Part shown: positions 34,190 through 46,434 of the stretch, piece after piece | How the letters are laid out: every line of letters begins with the position of its first letter | Numbering within the stretch: position 1 is the first letter of the stretch | Source of the DNA: Oasisia sp. SBJ-2009 | Taxonomy: Eukaryota > Annelida > Polychaeta > Sabellida > Siboglinidae | Direction: 5' to 3' | Length of the DNA: 64,000 nt | Assembly (NCBI GenBank): GCA_964017155.1 | Contig: OZ024867.1 | Location: forward strand, 12,757,434 to 12,821,433 | The notes under the pieces: generated by a model | What the model was told of the DNA's origin: nothing | The model's database searches: none | What the model saw: only the letters and a program-made list of their open reading frames with translations | Position numbers and translations under genes: made by a program

Positions 34190-34631
34190 CTTGACGCACA
34201 GAAGCGGAACGATTGTTTCATCAACCGGCTACAGCGCCGTGTTATTATTGTGTGTCGTAAAGGTAATGATGCATGTTACTCTTATCAATACTATCTTTCG
34301 GTAACGTATGCATATTTACATGTTTGAGTTATCGCCATTCAATTCTGTTAAAACCAAGACATTCATTAATATCAATACCAGTGGTATACGAATAGTTGTT
34401 TTACTAAGCCACCTAGTCCAAAATATGCAAATCTTATAGCTACTTCTTGCTATAAACATGTCTACATGCTACTAACTTGCATTTGTGTCCTCTCTGTATT
34501 CCAGGGAATATGATTGAACACCCTTCAAAACGCACCCACTTGAAGGTAGTTTTTACTACAATAGTTCTGGGTAGCCATGCCCACTATAAACACTTCATAA
34601 ACTACAAGTCGGTATCAGATATTCCAGATCG
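34190..34631. other. no supported gene
   Basis: Non-coding. Confidence 0.5.
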
Positions 34632-35240
34632 CGATTAGTCTCGCTTAACCGACTGTCGTTCGGCTGCGGAACTACGCCGAGAAGACAGTCTGGCTACATT
34701 AACGGCTTTTGTTTGGGTAGCAGCCGTGATCTATAAAATGCTGCCACCTCACGGACACTGCCGTAATATATATTTTTTTTATAAACAACTGCACATTTGT
34801 ATTTCTATTTATTTTGTGTTAATATAAGTTTAATTTTTAATAGTTTTTATAATACAGCATTATTTGATTAAAAGGTTTCCTTATTTAATTTGCTATCCGT
34901 GTCGAGCTAGACAATGCTGCCACCTCACGGATACTGGTTAATCCTGCCGTAATTCTTATTTTATAAACAACGGTAAATTTTAATTTTTACTTACTGTTGT
35001 GTTAATATAAGTTCAATGGTGAATACTTTTCATATGATATTATTATCTTGTAAAAGTATATCGTTATTTTAATTTTTATTTCATAGTTGGCTTGAGAGCC
35101 AATCAGCGTCTCTACCCTAATCTGGGGTAAGGCTGCCCGGATGTAGAAACTTAAGCCCATATACTGTCCCAGGCGGAGTTGAGGGGGCTTAAAAGTGCTG
35201 CCACCTCACGGAGTCTGGGTAACCGAGGCTAGATCGCGAT
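34632..35240. repeat. dispersed repeat R1, longest copy
   Basis: Begins with an imperfect hairpin (ACTGTCGTTCGGC...GCCGAGAAGACAGT), as does the copy at 63.25 kb. The core CTGCCACCTCACGGA occurs three times (about 34741, 34918, 35198), separated by AT-rich spacers and a 'tctggggtaaggc' block. No coding capacity; probably a non-autonomous element. Confidence 0.7.
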
Positions 35241-36084
35241 GGACAGTGCCGGTTGAAGAGGCAGTTTTATAGTGGACATTGCTCCATAACCGACAGATAT
35301 TGCTGTGCCTTGTTGCAGCAGACGACGCACCAACGCTAATGAATTCAACAAATGCGTCGCGCGCATAAATCAGTACCCATTGCTGACGTATTTCGATATG
35401 TTACTGGAAACGATAACAGGAAATCGTTTGGCATTTCACTGCGATGTCTCCATTAGACAAATCCGTCATCTCAGACAGGAATCAGTGCTTTGAAGTCGGT
35501 CGGTTCATCTGGCGAGCGTCTGCGGCGGAATCAGACACGATCGATTGACGTATTCATTCATATATGCAGTGTGCGTACGACATGGGCTGGGTCCCTTGGT
35601 GCCGACTGTTGTGCTACTAATTCCTGAATCAGCGGACATTTCACGCCACGGTTAGACTGGTTGATACCATCATCATGCACGTTGACCTGTGGCTACACTA
35701 TGGGCTTTCCCCAAGGAGAACAACTCCCTTGGGTATAGGTCTAGGCCGCCCATGTCAACGTATGTTCATTGATCCGGAGGATCACCTGATCTACGGGTTG
35801 AGAGTAGATCATTTGTTGTACGTGTGTTATTAGTGCGCTGTTGTATTTAAACGTTCGCCATATAAACGTCGGTTCGGTTCACATGTTCCATCGTTGATTC
35901 CAATAACGCAGAAAGTGGTGTTTTACCGATGTTTATAGAACGCAAATGTCAATGTCAGTAATTTCATTAAAATTGTTCACTCAATTATTTATTTAATCGA
36001 TACACATTATTATGATTCCAGTTACAGTGCAACTGTGTAGTGTGTGTCCGCATGGGACACGTCCTACCAATGTTAATATGATAT
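35241..36084. other. no supported gene
   Basis: Non-coding. A short plus-strand frame (35305-35493) follows a good acceptor-like CCTTGTTGCAG but has no domain or matching context. Confidence 0.4.
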
Positions 36085-36262
36085 GTGTATGTATGTATGT
36101 ATGTATATATATATATATACTATATATATATATATATCATTATATATATATATATATATACAAATATATATATATATATATAATGATATATATATATATA
36201 CTATATATATATAATATATATATATATATACCATATTAGCATTGTTAGGACAATATATATAA

Positions 36263-36315
<53 letters not shown>

Positions 36316-36350
36316 GATATATATATATATACTATTTTAACATTGGTAGG

Positions 36351-36396
<46 letters not shown>

Positions 36397-36485
36397 TTTA
36401 TATGTGTGTGTGGTGTGTGTGTGCATGTGAGTGTGTGTATAATATTGCAATAATTAGTAATTATATAAAATAAATATATAATATA

Positions 36486-36535
<50 letters not shown>

Positions 36536-36540
36536 ATTAC
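36085..36540. repeat. (AT)n clusters with duplicated spacers
   Basis: AT runs alternate with repeated spacers such as 'ttggtaggacaatatat' (near 36244 and 36344), so the whole block was amplified with its spacers. Confidence 0.9.
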
Positions 36541-36833
36541 ATATGTGTTAGTACGTATGCTGACAGTCCACAGACAGGCTATCGTCTGTTTACAGACAGT
36601 GGTCAGCCTAAGTTGGTCCCTTACGTATGCTGTTGCCTATCCTGCCGTCATTATAAATTACTTGACCAACCTTCATCCATCCGCCGGACACAGTTGTCCG
36701 TACCAATTGACTTCAGCAGTCGGCCAATGACTGACCCATCGGTATCACTGGACGCCGGCAGTGATTCTGCCGCTGGCACGAATAGATTTTATTGCATTGA
36801 TTTATGTCGACAAAACAGTAATTATGATCACAG

Positions 36834-37021
36834 GCCTCGGACCACCACGGCCCGCCAACGACGTTGACGTGATTACCGAGTACTTGGGGATAGCGACGGA
36901 GACGGACTGGGCACACACGAGACCTCACAGTGTTGATATGTTCGCATGTCAGGGCTTTATGCAGGATAAAATTATTGTCAGTCACACATGTTTTGATGGA
37001 CACGTGGATGTTAACTGTTAA
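36834..37021 (+). CDS. orphan exon-like open frame
   Basis: After an acceptor-like GATCACAG, a phase-1 frame of about 61 codons reads LGPPRPANDVDVITEYLG, TRPHSVDMFACQGFM and IVSHTCFDGHVDVNC before TAA. A poor donor (T then GTTAAG) near 37018 would end it in phase 1. It looks extracellular but no family is recognised. A diverged match to its HSVDMFAC region lies near 37880-37950. Confidence 0.25.
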
Positions 37022-37277
37022 GCTAGTTTACAAACTTTCAGATGTGCCTGATGACCTGAAATGGGCTACAAGCATACATTATGACACCATTTACACTCAC
37101 TTTCAAGGCATAATTAACAATATCTATGGTTTTGGAAGACCTTTTTTTGCTCCTTCATTTTTTACCCGACCACCCATATTTCTGCACGTCCATATTCGTT
37201 TTACCCGTCCTAATGACGGGTGGACGGGTCTCTACACAAAGCTACATCGCATGTACAGTAGTCGAACCCAGGTCGTT

Positions 37278-37691
37278 AAAAACGTTCCGATTGACGTTTC
37301 TGCGTATGCGCAATAAATGTATACTCATCAATGTCCAGCGAAACAACAAAGCATTTTCGGTATAAACGCCACGAACTGTTCGTTAATTCTCCTGTGATGA
37401 TTACTGTGAGATTCTTAAAATGTCGTTCAATGCAATAAAATATTATGTTTTTAATAAATCACTATCACGGATTGTGGCGCACTACAGTCACGTGATTTAC
37501 GCTTGCTATCAGAATATGCCTCAAAACTTGTTTGCATCGTGTTAATTTGCGACGAATACCTTTGCTGAGAGGTTACATACATCCTAACGAACAATACGTA
37601 TTATTTATATCATAAATGGTTTGCCTTTTCGCTGCACATTGATTATTTTACATATATCGCGCATGCGCAGAAACGTCAATCGGAACGTTTA
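37278..37691. mobile_element. MITE with 32-bp inverted termini
   Basis: 37280-37311 (AAACGTTCCGATTGACG...TGCGTATGCGC) is inverted at 37659-37690 with a single mismatch. About 410 bp overall, AT-rich interior, no coding capacity. Weaker pairing extends a little outward ('ggtcgtta' with 'taacgcc'). Target duplications are not certain. Confidence 0.75.
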
Positions 37692-38132
37692 TAACGCCGG
37701 GACATTTATAGTTTATAACGCCGTCATTTAGGAGTGTTGAGTACGCTGAGCAGAACCAGAGCAGACTCGAGGTGGCGTCTGCACTACTATTGGTTGCTCT
37801 GCTGTGGAAGTAATTTAATTCGTCAGTCGTGTCTGCGTCATCCGTGAGAACAATGACATCCACATTTCAATTCCAATTCGGACTGTGCACACAGACAGGT
37901 TCGAGTGTCGATATGTCCGCACGTCGTGCAGTGACTTACGAGTGTGGAGCATCCTCGTGGCACCGGTACATTGTCACTGGTGTGTCAGGGAAATAGTGTC
38001 CTCGGTAAAATGGCTATGACTTCCATTTTGAAAAACAAATATCACGTAATTTAACAATGAATTTTGCTTAATAATTTAAAATAATGATAATAATATATTT
38101 ATTTCGGACATTAAAATGGCAGTTGTGCAATA
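37692..38132. other. no supported gene
   Basis: Contains the diverged copy of the 36.8-kb frame noted above. Confidence 0.4.

Positions 38133-38200
<68 letters not shown>
38133..38200. repeat. (AT)n
   Basis: A pure AT run. Confidence 0.95.
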
Positions 38201-38203
<3 letters not shown>

Positions 38204-38227
38204 TATATCCATAAGAATAAATTTTCT

Positions 38228-38488
38228 CTATGAACTTTTTATCTCAGTGAGACGGACCCCTGAAGTCGTGTTTGTAAAATCAGATAAACCGTTAATATCG
38301 CCACCGATGTGAAAACCAATCTGCGTTCTACTCACAAGAGGTAGTGCGCAGGAAAGGGTCAGAATCCGTAACGAACCAGTGGGACAGTGTATATTATCTA
38401 CAGAAGCTGTGGGAATTGATGCAGTGGTTGTGCATTCACCGAGCGGTCGGCTGATCATTGTAGCAAAAGTAATACAAACACACATCAC
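38228..38488 (-). CDS. orphan open frame, possibly secreted
   Basis: An ATG at about 38485 opens 85 codons starting MCVCITFATMISRPLGEC, which could be a short signal peptide, then CTTTASIPTAS, GSLRILTLSCALPL and GFHIGGDINGLSDF to a stop. No family is recognised and there is no splice support. Low confidence. Confidence 0.2.
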   Translation of the reverse strand: MMCVCITFATMISRPLGECTTTASIPTASVDNIHCPTGSLRILTLSCALPLVSRTQIGFHIGGDINGLSDFTNTTSGVRLTEIKSS

Positions 38489-38728
38489 GATTGCCCTGTG
38501 CTTCGCTGGACGATATGCACACGACGGGTGACGGGTGTGTTATTTGTTGAGATTGACGTTGTCGCCTCTCGCGTCGCCTCATTGTTGTTCGTCTGACATT
38601 TGAATAGGACGGGAGAGATCGTATCTCAGTTACATTAGATGTCCATTTCAGCGGGGACAATCCATTCGGAATTGCGACCGAGTTAGTTAGCGTGAGGTCG
38701 GCCAGCCAGAAGGGCATGGCATATCAGT

Positions 38729-39075
38729 GACATTGCTGCAACGGTTGCCAATGTGACTGATACGTTAAATATGGCAGTATGCTTCGCTGAAAGGAAGCGT
38801 ACAGACTGTCGCATAATCTTCTACTTTGCAACATTTACTCTGTTATCCTGTATCGTCATCGAAAGTCGCTGTATTGTAAAAGAAAGTATGTCGGCTTCGT
38901 GACATTGCTGCCATTGCTGCAATGGTTACCAATATGACTGATACGTTAACTATGGCAGTATGCTTCGCTGTAAGGAACCACAAAGACGGTCGCATAATCT
39001 TCTACTTTCCAACATTTTCTATGCCTTCTAGTCATAGAAAGTCGTTGTATTGTAAAATAAAGTATGTTGGCTTCG
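38729..39075. repeat. tandem duplication of about 172 bp
   Basis: 38729-38900 and 38901-39075 share 'gtgacattgctgc', 'actgatacgttaa', 'atggcagtatgcttcgctg', 'gtcgcataatcttctacttt' and 'gtcg.tgtattgtaaaa'. About 85% identical by eye. The units are open for stretches, but no protein is recognised. Confidence 0.8.
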
Positions 39076-40020
39076 GCCGCAAGATGTGCACTCGTGCAAG
39101 ATGTGATAAGTCTGACATTGTGGAAGGGTCACGTGAATCATGATCACAGAAAAATTTACGAGCGCCACCTGATAAAGCACGCAAGTGGTTTTCATTTCCG
39201 GTCCGATTTGAGCGATGTTTAATAGGTCATTCACAACTATCTGCATCCCGTTGTCCGTAAACATATAATATTCAAAGTCAATATTACTGTAACACGCAAG
39301 CCATTTGAAAATAATCGTCTATCTGCATAATAGTTCCCCCCTTCTAGATTCGGCTAGAAACTTCTAAAACTTACAATGGAGGTGTCTGCTTTGGCAGTTA
39401 CGCCCATATGCGAAAGAATATGTCGTTCGCTCGAGTCGTTGGGGACCAGATCATGAATGAAAATGGCAAAATAACATGCCCTATGCCCGCAACTGTTCGT
39501 GTTTGCTCAACGCAATCATTGTCATGTTTGTTTACGACTTAGCATCTGCATGACAGTGCGCCGTACAAGACGTATAGCTAAAAATGGCAAAAGTCATAAG
39601 ACGAATTGATTCAGGTACAATAAATCAGACGACAAAGGTAGAACTGAAGATAATTGCTTTGACATATGGTGCTATAAAAATTGCCCTTATGCAAATGTTT
39701 TGTCGCAGTTAATATTTTTGTCACAATGAGTTGACAGTAGTTTGCGTGCAGTTGTGCGAACAACAGACCGGTTTTATGGCGTTACTGTCGCAACGTCAAG
39801 TCACAATTATATTTCATGACATGTCGGAGTGCTCGAATGTGTTGGTGATATGATATAGGGGATGCCCACGAATGCGTGCGTGTGTGTGAGTGCGTGTGTG
39901 CGTGTGCGTGCGTGTGCACGTGGGAGTGGTTTAATGGGTAGTTACGTGTCTGCTGGAGAATCATGTTTGACGCAGCACAACATAGTTAAATAATAGAGCG
40001 TGATTAAGTGAATGGGCGAA
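39076..40020. other. no supported gene
   Basis: Non-coding. A short GTGC/GT run at about 39870-39920. Confidence 0.5.
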
Positions 40021-40642
40021 TGAACGAAGATGATGTCGAACAAACGAACGACAGAACGAACGAACGAACGAACGAATGAATTAACGAAAGAACGAACGAA
40101 CGAACGAACGAACGAACGAGAGAACGAACGAACGAACGAACGAACGAACGAACGAACGAACGAACGAACGAACGAACGAACGAACGAACGAACGAACGAA
40201 CGAACGAACGAACGAACGAACGAACGAACGAACGAACGAACGAATGAATTAACGAAAGAACGAACGAACGAACGACAGAACGAACGAACGAACGAACGAA
40301 TGAATTAACGAAAGAACGAACGAACGAACGAACGAACGGACGGACGGACGGACGGACGGACGGACGGACGGACGGACGGACGGACGGACGGACGGACGGA
40401 CGGACGGACGGACGGACGGACGGACGGACGGACGGACGGACGGACGGACGGACGGACGGACGGACGGACGGACGGACGGACGGACGGACGGACGGACGGA
40501 CGGACGGACGGACGGACGGAATTAGCAAATGATGAAATGACTGAATGTGGGCGGGGGTGTGTGCGTGCGCATGTATACGCAAACGTTTCAGCCAGCGAGT
40601 GAGTGAGTGGGCGAGCGAGCGAGCGAGCGAGCGAGCGAGTAA
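40021..40642. repeat. (AACG)n, (CGGA)n and (GCGA)n block
   Basis: AACG repeats (about 40040-40336) with three 'gaatgaattaacgaaag' interruptions switch abruptly to 46 pure CGGA units (40337-40520). A separate GCGA run follows at 40611-40639. Confidence 0.97.
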
Positions 40643-41900
40643 GTATATGGTATGTTCATTTATTTATTTATTAAGTGAATATGGGATTACACGGGAGAAT
40701 GTAATACTGACTCGGTGCGCTAATGTTCACATACTAGGTACGAAAGCGTCAACATCTGGCTGTATATTTGCCAGCACAGCTGAATATCTACTGACGTGTT
40801 TTGACGCACTCAACGCCACGCAGCAACCGGACCACATAACCCAAAGAAGATCGGATTTCAGGAAAGTAGTGATGACGTCACTGCAATCACCCTGCCGTTT
40901 GAAGAGCAGAACGTGTGAAGCAGCGACAGCTGGCGGATGTTTTGCTTATGTGAGATAAGTGTCAGAGTGATCGGTTAGTTGGTTGATCGATCTACCGAGT
41001 GATGGATTGGTCATAACATGGGATGAATCGTCTGTCGGTTACACGGTGTGACTGTGGCTGGTGTTGTGTAATTGGTACACCCGTGGACATATTACCGTTT
41101 GTGCAGCTTCTGCGCATGACAAGTTCACGACCTGACGACTTTTGTATTTAACGGTTATCTCTATAAAGGTACCAATGGTTAGATATACATCGGCTGAACG
41201 CAGAACATATTACAATTCTCACACGTTAAGCCTATAATTAGTAACACAATTGTCGATATTCGTATGTTTTTTGTCAAGGTGTATATCAAAAATACATTAT
41301 TTTCCTTGTTAACATAAACGTAACCATAAGGTTAACAAAACGTAGCCACCGACTGTAGAATCAACGTTGGTCTGTATTCTGCCGCTAACGTCATTGTTTG
41401 TGAACAGGCGTGACATCCAGGTAATTCTGCTGATTACAATACTCACTTGGCGACGATATCAGCACGAACACTTTCGATAATTGCGCCTACTTGCAGAAGT
41501 TAGCAGCGAATTTCCGGTGTCACTCTGATGTTTATGTTGTCGTTGTGGCGGTATTTGATCATGTGACCCAAACAATTTTTTGCTTCTAAGACTAAGCTCA
41601 ATATTGGCAAACATGCTTCTTATCTTCCTAATACTTATATGGCGCATTTGAAGCAGCTCGTGAAGGCAATGAGACACTTTGCGTGTGACCACTGCCACAG
41701 CTTGGTGGACTACATTGTCTGGATGCGGAAAGTCTTAGGTAGAGACAGTAGGGGAAGGGCGTACTTTTCAGTGCGTGTGGTGCTGGAAGGTGGACTGTCT
41801 AACAACTGGGGTAGTTAGGCTGAACTATATTGTGATGGGGATGGAGATGAGAATGACCAAAGTTTCGGGAGGAATAGTGAGCGACGACAGAGAGAAAGGT
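40643..41900. other. no supported gene
   Basis: Non-coding. The last ~150 bp may belong to the CR1 fragment that follows. Confidence 0.45.
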
Positions 41901-41904
41901 AGGA

Positions 41905-42210
41905 TGTATATGTGACAAAAGGGAAGTCGACAGAGGCTGCAAGACGATGACAATCAACGCTCTACTTGAGCAGATGTGAGAAGAAGAAAGCGTTGGATTA
42001 ATATATGTGTGGAGATACTTTTTTGGGAAAGAAGATAATGTACTTGAGAAATGGCCTCAATCTAAGTAGAAAGGAGCGGCTGTGTTGAGAGGAGATCAGA
42101 TAGAAGTGTTTAAAGCATTAAATGGGTATGAAAACATTGACAGAAATATTATGTTTGCTTCGTTAAGGAAGACAGAAATAGAAGAGGACATGATCGTTAC
42201 TGCAAACCGG
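41905..42210 (+). pseudogene. CR1 fragment: ORF1 esterase joined to RT C-terminus
   Basis: 41920-42075 matches 11745-11905 of the larger CR1 copy (ATCAACGCTCTA, GAGCAGATGTG, GATACTTT.TTGGGAAAGAAG). Near 42080 it switches to a frame reading RGDQIEVFKALNGYENIDRN, the C-terminal region of CR1-type RT proteins. Everything between was removed. Confidence 0.6.
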
Positions 42211-44650
42211 ATGATTACATGTAACTGTATTTTTTTTTCTTGGTTTATCAGCCATTGACGACCGCAGCAACGTATCCTCGATAACAATTGAAAACCTCAC
42301 CTACTGGACGTAAAAGTAGAACCAGGCAAACAGTAATCGAAACTAAAACATACAAGTTCGTGGCATCGACATTAGATTTGTTATGTTTAGCTAGGCGCCG
42401 TTTTATTAGAACATACGATGATGTTGTCTGTTGTGTGTTCGCATATACTTAGTCACAATTACTGCGATGGATGCGTAAAAAACAGTCTTTTGTCACCTAA
42501 CTAGGCACACCTGACGTCCTGCGATAAATAATTTAGAGACGTGCAAATGACGTGAACGATGGAGACAGGATATAATCAGTTAATGGGCAAATTTGTGTTT
42601 ATCTCAAGTTTATCAGCAAAGATGGAACCGAAAGTGTGTCAGAGAAACATTTTATTGTTCTTGTAGATGGAGGTTGTTTGCTTTGTTTAATAATTATTAA
42701 CAGGACTTCGCTTGTGCATAGGGATGGTTTGGTCAAGTGCTTGGAAATAACCCGACATCTACACAAATTGTGTATTGAAATTTGTGTTCACAATATTACT
42801 GTGAATATTTTGCTGCCGGAACGTATACATTTTCGCATTATTTGTTATCAAATATTATAAGCAAATCACAAAATGAGACAAAATACAGGTACCTGCTTTT
42901 TCAATGACTTTTCAATGGCTCTACGTGAAGGTGTAAACGAATAAATAAGCTAATTACAAAGCTGGCACGACGAAACATGCTAGCAATAATAAAAATAATA
43001 TAATATAAAATTATTATTATTATATAATTATAATAGTGTAGAGCAACTTAATTCATTAATGCCAATGAATGATAAATTGTGAATTGTGGAATACAAACAT
43101 ACGAGGAATGTGTAAATGAAATGACAAACTTTTAAGTACGTTTTTTTTTTCATTACGAGAACTTCCGACAATACATTTCACATGCACTTACATGACACAT
43201 TTTGTTGATGTACACAAAGTCGGCTTCCAATAGCAACGAACACGGCGATGTCGTTGTCTTTTCAGGCGACTGGCCGTGACGTCGGTAATGCAGTGAAACA
43301 CGCACACAGTCTGTCAAACAACATATCTATTAGTCGCTTATGGCCTTTAGCGCGTCAAAGAAGACGCAGAAGCTTCACACAACATTACGCTAACGATCAA
43401 TTTCACTTAGACCCGACATGACCTAATACATTCTTGAAAAAAGAGCTCGCGTCCGAGGAGGGACATCGTTGGAGGTTTATTTTGACTCAGCTTCTCCCGT
43501 CTTTAGTGAAAAACCACGCGTTAGTGACCGAAATCACTTGAAGTCTAAACAAACTATTTTTGTTACAGTGGCTATGTGCATAATCTGTTGGAATGTATTG
43601 CTATTTCTAATGCCACAACGTCGTGAACTGCCAACATAATTCAGTGACATAAAATGTTGTATTAACAGAAAATTGCCATGTCTCATTGAGTGTCATAATG
43701 ATGAGTAAAACTGATTTTTTTATACTGTAGTTTTAGAAGATACCTTACATGTTTACCATGAGGTACAGTATAATTACACCATAGCATACCTGTTTACAAA
43801 GAAGTACAGTATAATTTGAACAAAGTACATTTCAGTCGTATCATCCACCATTTTAACTTGGATAATGTACAGACAAGCAATGATCTAACATGGAAGGTTA
43901 CGAAGCAGACATCATGCAGACAATAAATACTACGAAATGTGCCTGATATAAGACATATGCGGGCAATCCGTGCCACTCTTGAAATCCCCGTTCGAGCTTG
44001 AGGTGTACAAATATATATGGTTGTATGGAGGTGCGGATATACAGATGTGAGGAATATACGACTACTTTTCCTGTGTACATTATACACGTGCCTGTGGATA
44101 CGTCGAAACCACTTGTCACCCTCTTCGCAGTGTGTGAATCAACATGAAGTATACGTTACCATGGTGACCCTGAAGTAGATCAGAATAGACGTAGTGGTTT
44201 GAGATTGACAGGGATCACACCGGACTTCAGCGTAATATGATGCACCGCCTAGGAATAGCCAACTCCGCATTGGCGCTGATAAAGATCAATGCCGATTACA
44301 ATGGAGTCGAACATCGGTCATGATAAACTGTACGAAATACCCTACACCGCGTGGATCGCTGCGGCACAGAGGACGTAGCACATTCAATATTTCTAACCAG
44401 AATCCTCTTGACGCAGCTTGGATCTTTTGCCAAATCTGCTTACTTCTTCCAGTTCACTCAGTTGTGTGACTGAGATAATGGTAGATATTAGTATTCGAAT
44501 AGTGTTCGCGAAATAATTGCAGGCGGCTGGAGGTTTCACAGTGAAGTAGCTTGAGCAGGTGCACAGAGTAAAGTGTAACATGTTTCGAGTTTATTTGGCA
44601 CAATTATATACATGCAAAAAACATAATTTTGATGCAAAAGGAAATAAAGA
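42211..44650. other. no supported gene
   Basis: About 2.4 kb of non-coding sequence. Small frames at 42636-42860 and 43794-44119 have no domain or splice support. Confidence 0.5.
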
Positions 44651-44651
44651 A

Positions 44652-44655
<4 letters not shown>

Positions 44656-44713
<58 letters not shown>

Positions 44714-44735
44714 TATATGTATATATATATATTTC
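44656..44735. repeat. (AT)n
   Basis: An AT run. An 18-bp tandem duplicate ('aagctgccgtccagaacc') lies just downstream at 44800-44840. Confidence 0.95.
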
Positions 44736-44844
44736 TTGTATAGCTCCGTCTCAACTTTTCAGGGAAGCATTCGCTCAGGGTGGTTTAACAAGGTTTAACA
44801 AGTTGCCGTCCAGAACCAAGCTGCCGTCCAGAACCAAGCTGGAG

Positions 44845-45270
44845 ACGGCATGTGAACAAGGAAGCCTATGGCTTATCGAGTGTTCACTAAATTATAAAAC
44901 TTAAAGTGTACATAAATTAGTATTATACTTAAAATTATAAATATACATTATTATATAATGCACTAATATGCTAGTAATTAAAATACGTTGTCTCTAAAAA
45001 TACATAAGTAAAAATATAAAATATACGTTGTCTTTAAAAATATACAAGTAAAATAAATAAATACATAAATGTCCTGTAATAACATTTTTTTTAAATAATA
45101 TATGAATAAATAATTTAATCAGTATTAAAATAATTTCTGAAACATTTAAGTGTTCAACCTAGGTATTGCCCGCCCTTGCCAGGTGTAATTCATTTGTATC
45201 AGTTTCCCTTGTAGTGGAGTTGACTACCAACTGAGTGGAATTGACTAGCAATATGTGATGATCTACCGTT
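44845..45270. other. no supported gene
   Basis: AT-rich. A pair of 'aaaatacgttgtctctaaaaatac' type blocks near 44980 and 45020 forms a short tandem duplication. Confidence 0.5.
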
Positions 45271-45880
45271 TAAATTAACCGCTTCCACGTAAACACAGAC
45301 GATGATTAGACTAGATTTTACGAGCCTGCTGCATCCACGCCAGGATGTCGTTTGTCACTACGCGTTGCGTTTAACCAGCTGAGCGTGACAAACGACCTGC
45401 CCACGGTAACGACTGTCAACACAGCAATCACTTTAGCTGCCGGGAGTGTGATGTACAAGCGATTGGTGCCAGAAAGTCTGACGCGGTCTCTTTGAAAGGT
45501 ATACTAATCAATACCCACAATTCCTCTTACACGATGTAAGTTCCGTGCAAGTGGCCGGGCCTCCATCTTGTAACGCTAATTAAAGCAGATGACGTACGTT
45601 GCGTCTTGGTGTAGTAGCATGGCCGAGATGTAACCACTAATTGCGTTGCTCTAGTGCCAAGCGCCGTTAAATTAACGGCTATCTGTCCTTAAGGACATCT
45701 CTGTGCTGCTGCGTCTGGCTGTTCATCACGCAAGCAATACGAGTGATAAATCAGCAGGCGCGGTACAATTACAGATGGGATATAGCCTAACAGGAGACGT
45801 ATTATCGACCTAAAGCATCGCCGAGATAGGCTGCGTACGGCTGCGGGATATTAACGTGGATCGACGTTGTGATCGGTGGT
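45271..45880. other. possible conserved regulatory block
   Basis: About 600 bp of complex, repeat-free sequence with homeodomain-type cores (GCTAATTAAAG near 45577, CTAATTGCG near 45638, GTTAAATTAACGG near 45666) and a 12-bp perfect inverted repeat GTCGTTTGTCAC (45347-45358) with its complement at 45385-45396. No ORF with splice context. Candidate enhancer; conservation untested. Confidence 0.3.
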
Positions 45881-46003
45881 GAAAGATTGTTCCTTCAACA
45901 CAACACCCACTACGTAGGCAGCAACGGTATTTGAACTCTTATTACATATAAAGTTAGGCGTAACCAGGGTTGACAAGTTTTCAGTTCAAAGGATCATCAT
46001 CCA

Positions 46004-46356
46004 GGTATAAAGGCAAGTAAAGGCAAGTTCTTATATAGCGCAGTATCCAGTCCTCAGGACCGTTCAAAGCGCTTTACACTTTACTTCCCTGACAGACCTG
46101 TTCACTCAGACACCATCTAGGGGAAGCATCCAGCCATATGCTATAATTATTGCGCGAAGGCTTGAAGGCTGTTTGTTCACATATCCACCACTGTTTATTG
46201 CCAGCTAATCATTTATACAGCTGAGTGAATTGGAGCAATGTAGAGTGAAAAACTTGCCCAAGGTTTTAGCACCGCAGAACAAGATTCGAACCCGGGTTCT
46301 CGTAGTCGAGAGTCCGAAGCTCTACCCCTGAGCCATTGCGCTCTACTAATGGTATA
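46004..46356 (-). mobile_element. tRNA-derived SINE
   Basis: On the minus strand the 5' end (about 46345 down) has an A box (TGGCTCAGGGGTAGAGC) and a B box (GGTTCGAATCT) about 35 bp apart, the internal RNA polymerase III promoter. A tRNA-unrelated body follows, containing AAAGCGCTTTGAACG, and a short tandem tail ('cttgcctttacttgccttta'). GGTATA flanks both ends (46004-46009 and 46351-46356), a possible target duplication. Confidence 0.75.
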
Positions 46357-46434
46357 TTTAATGGTCCTAAGTTTTATTTTCATTTGATATTACGTTCTTA
46401 TCACTAACACTACAGCAAGGTTTACTGCCTATAC

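Noticed and set aside
46262..46345. Functional tRNA gene on the minus strand
   Set aside because: A and B boxes are present, but the sequence does not fold into a clean cloverleaf and continues into a SINE body.
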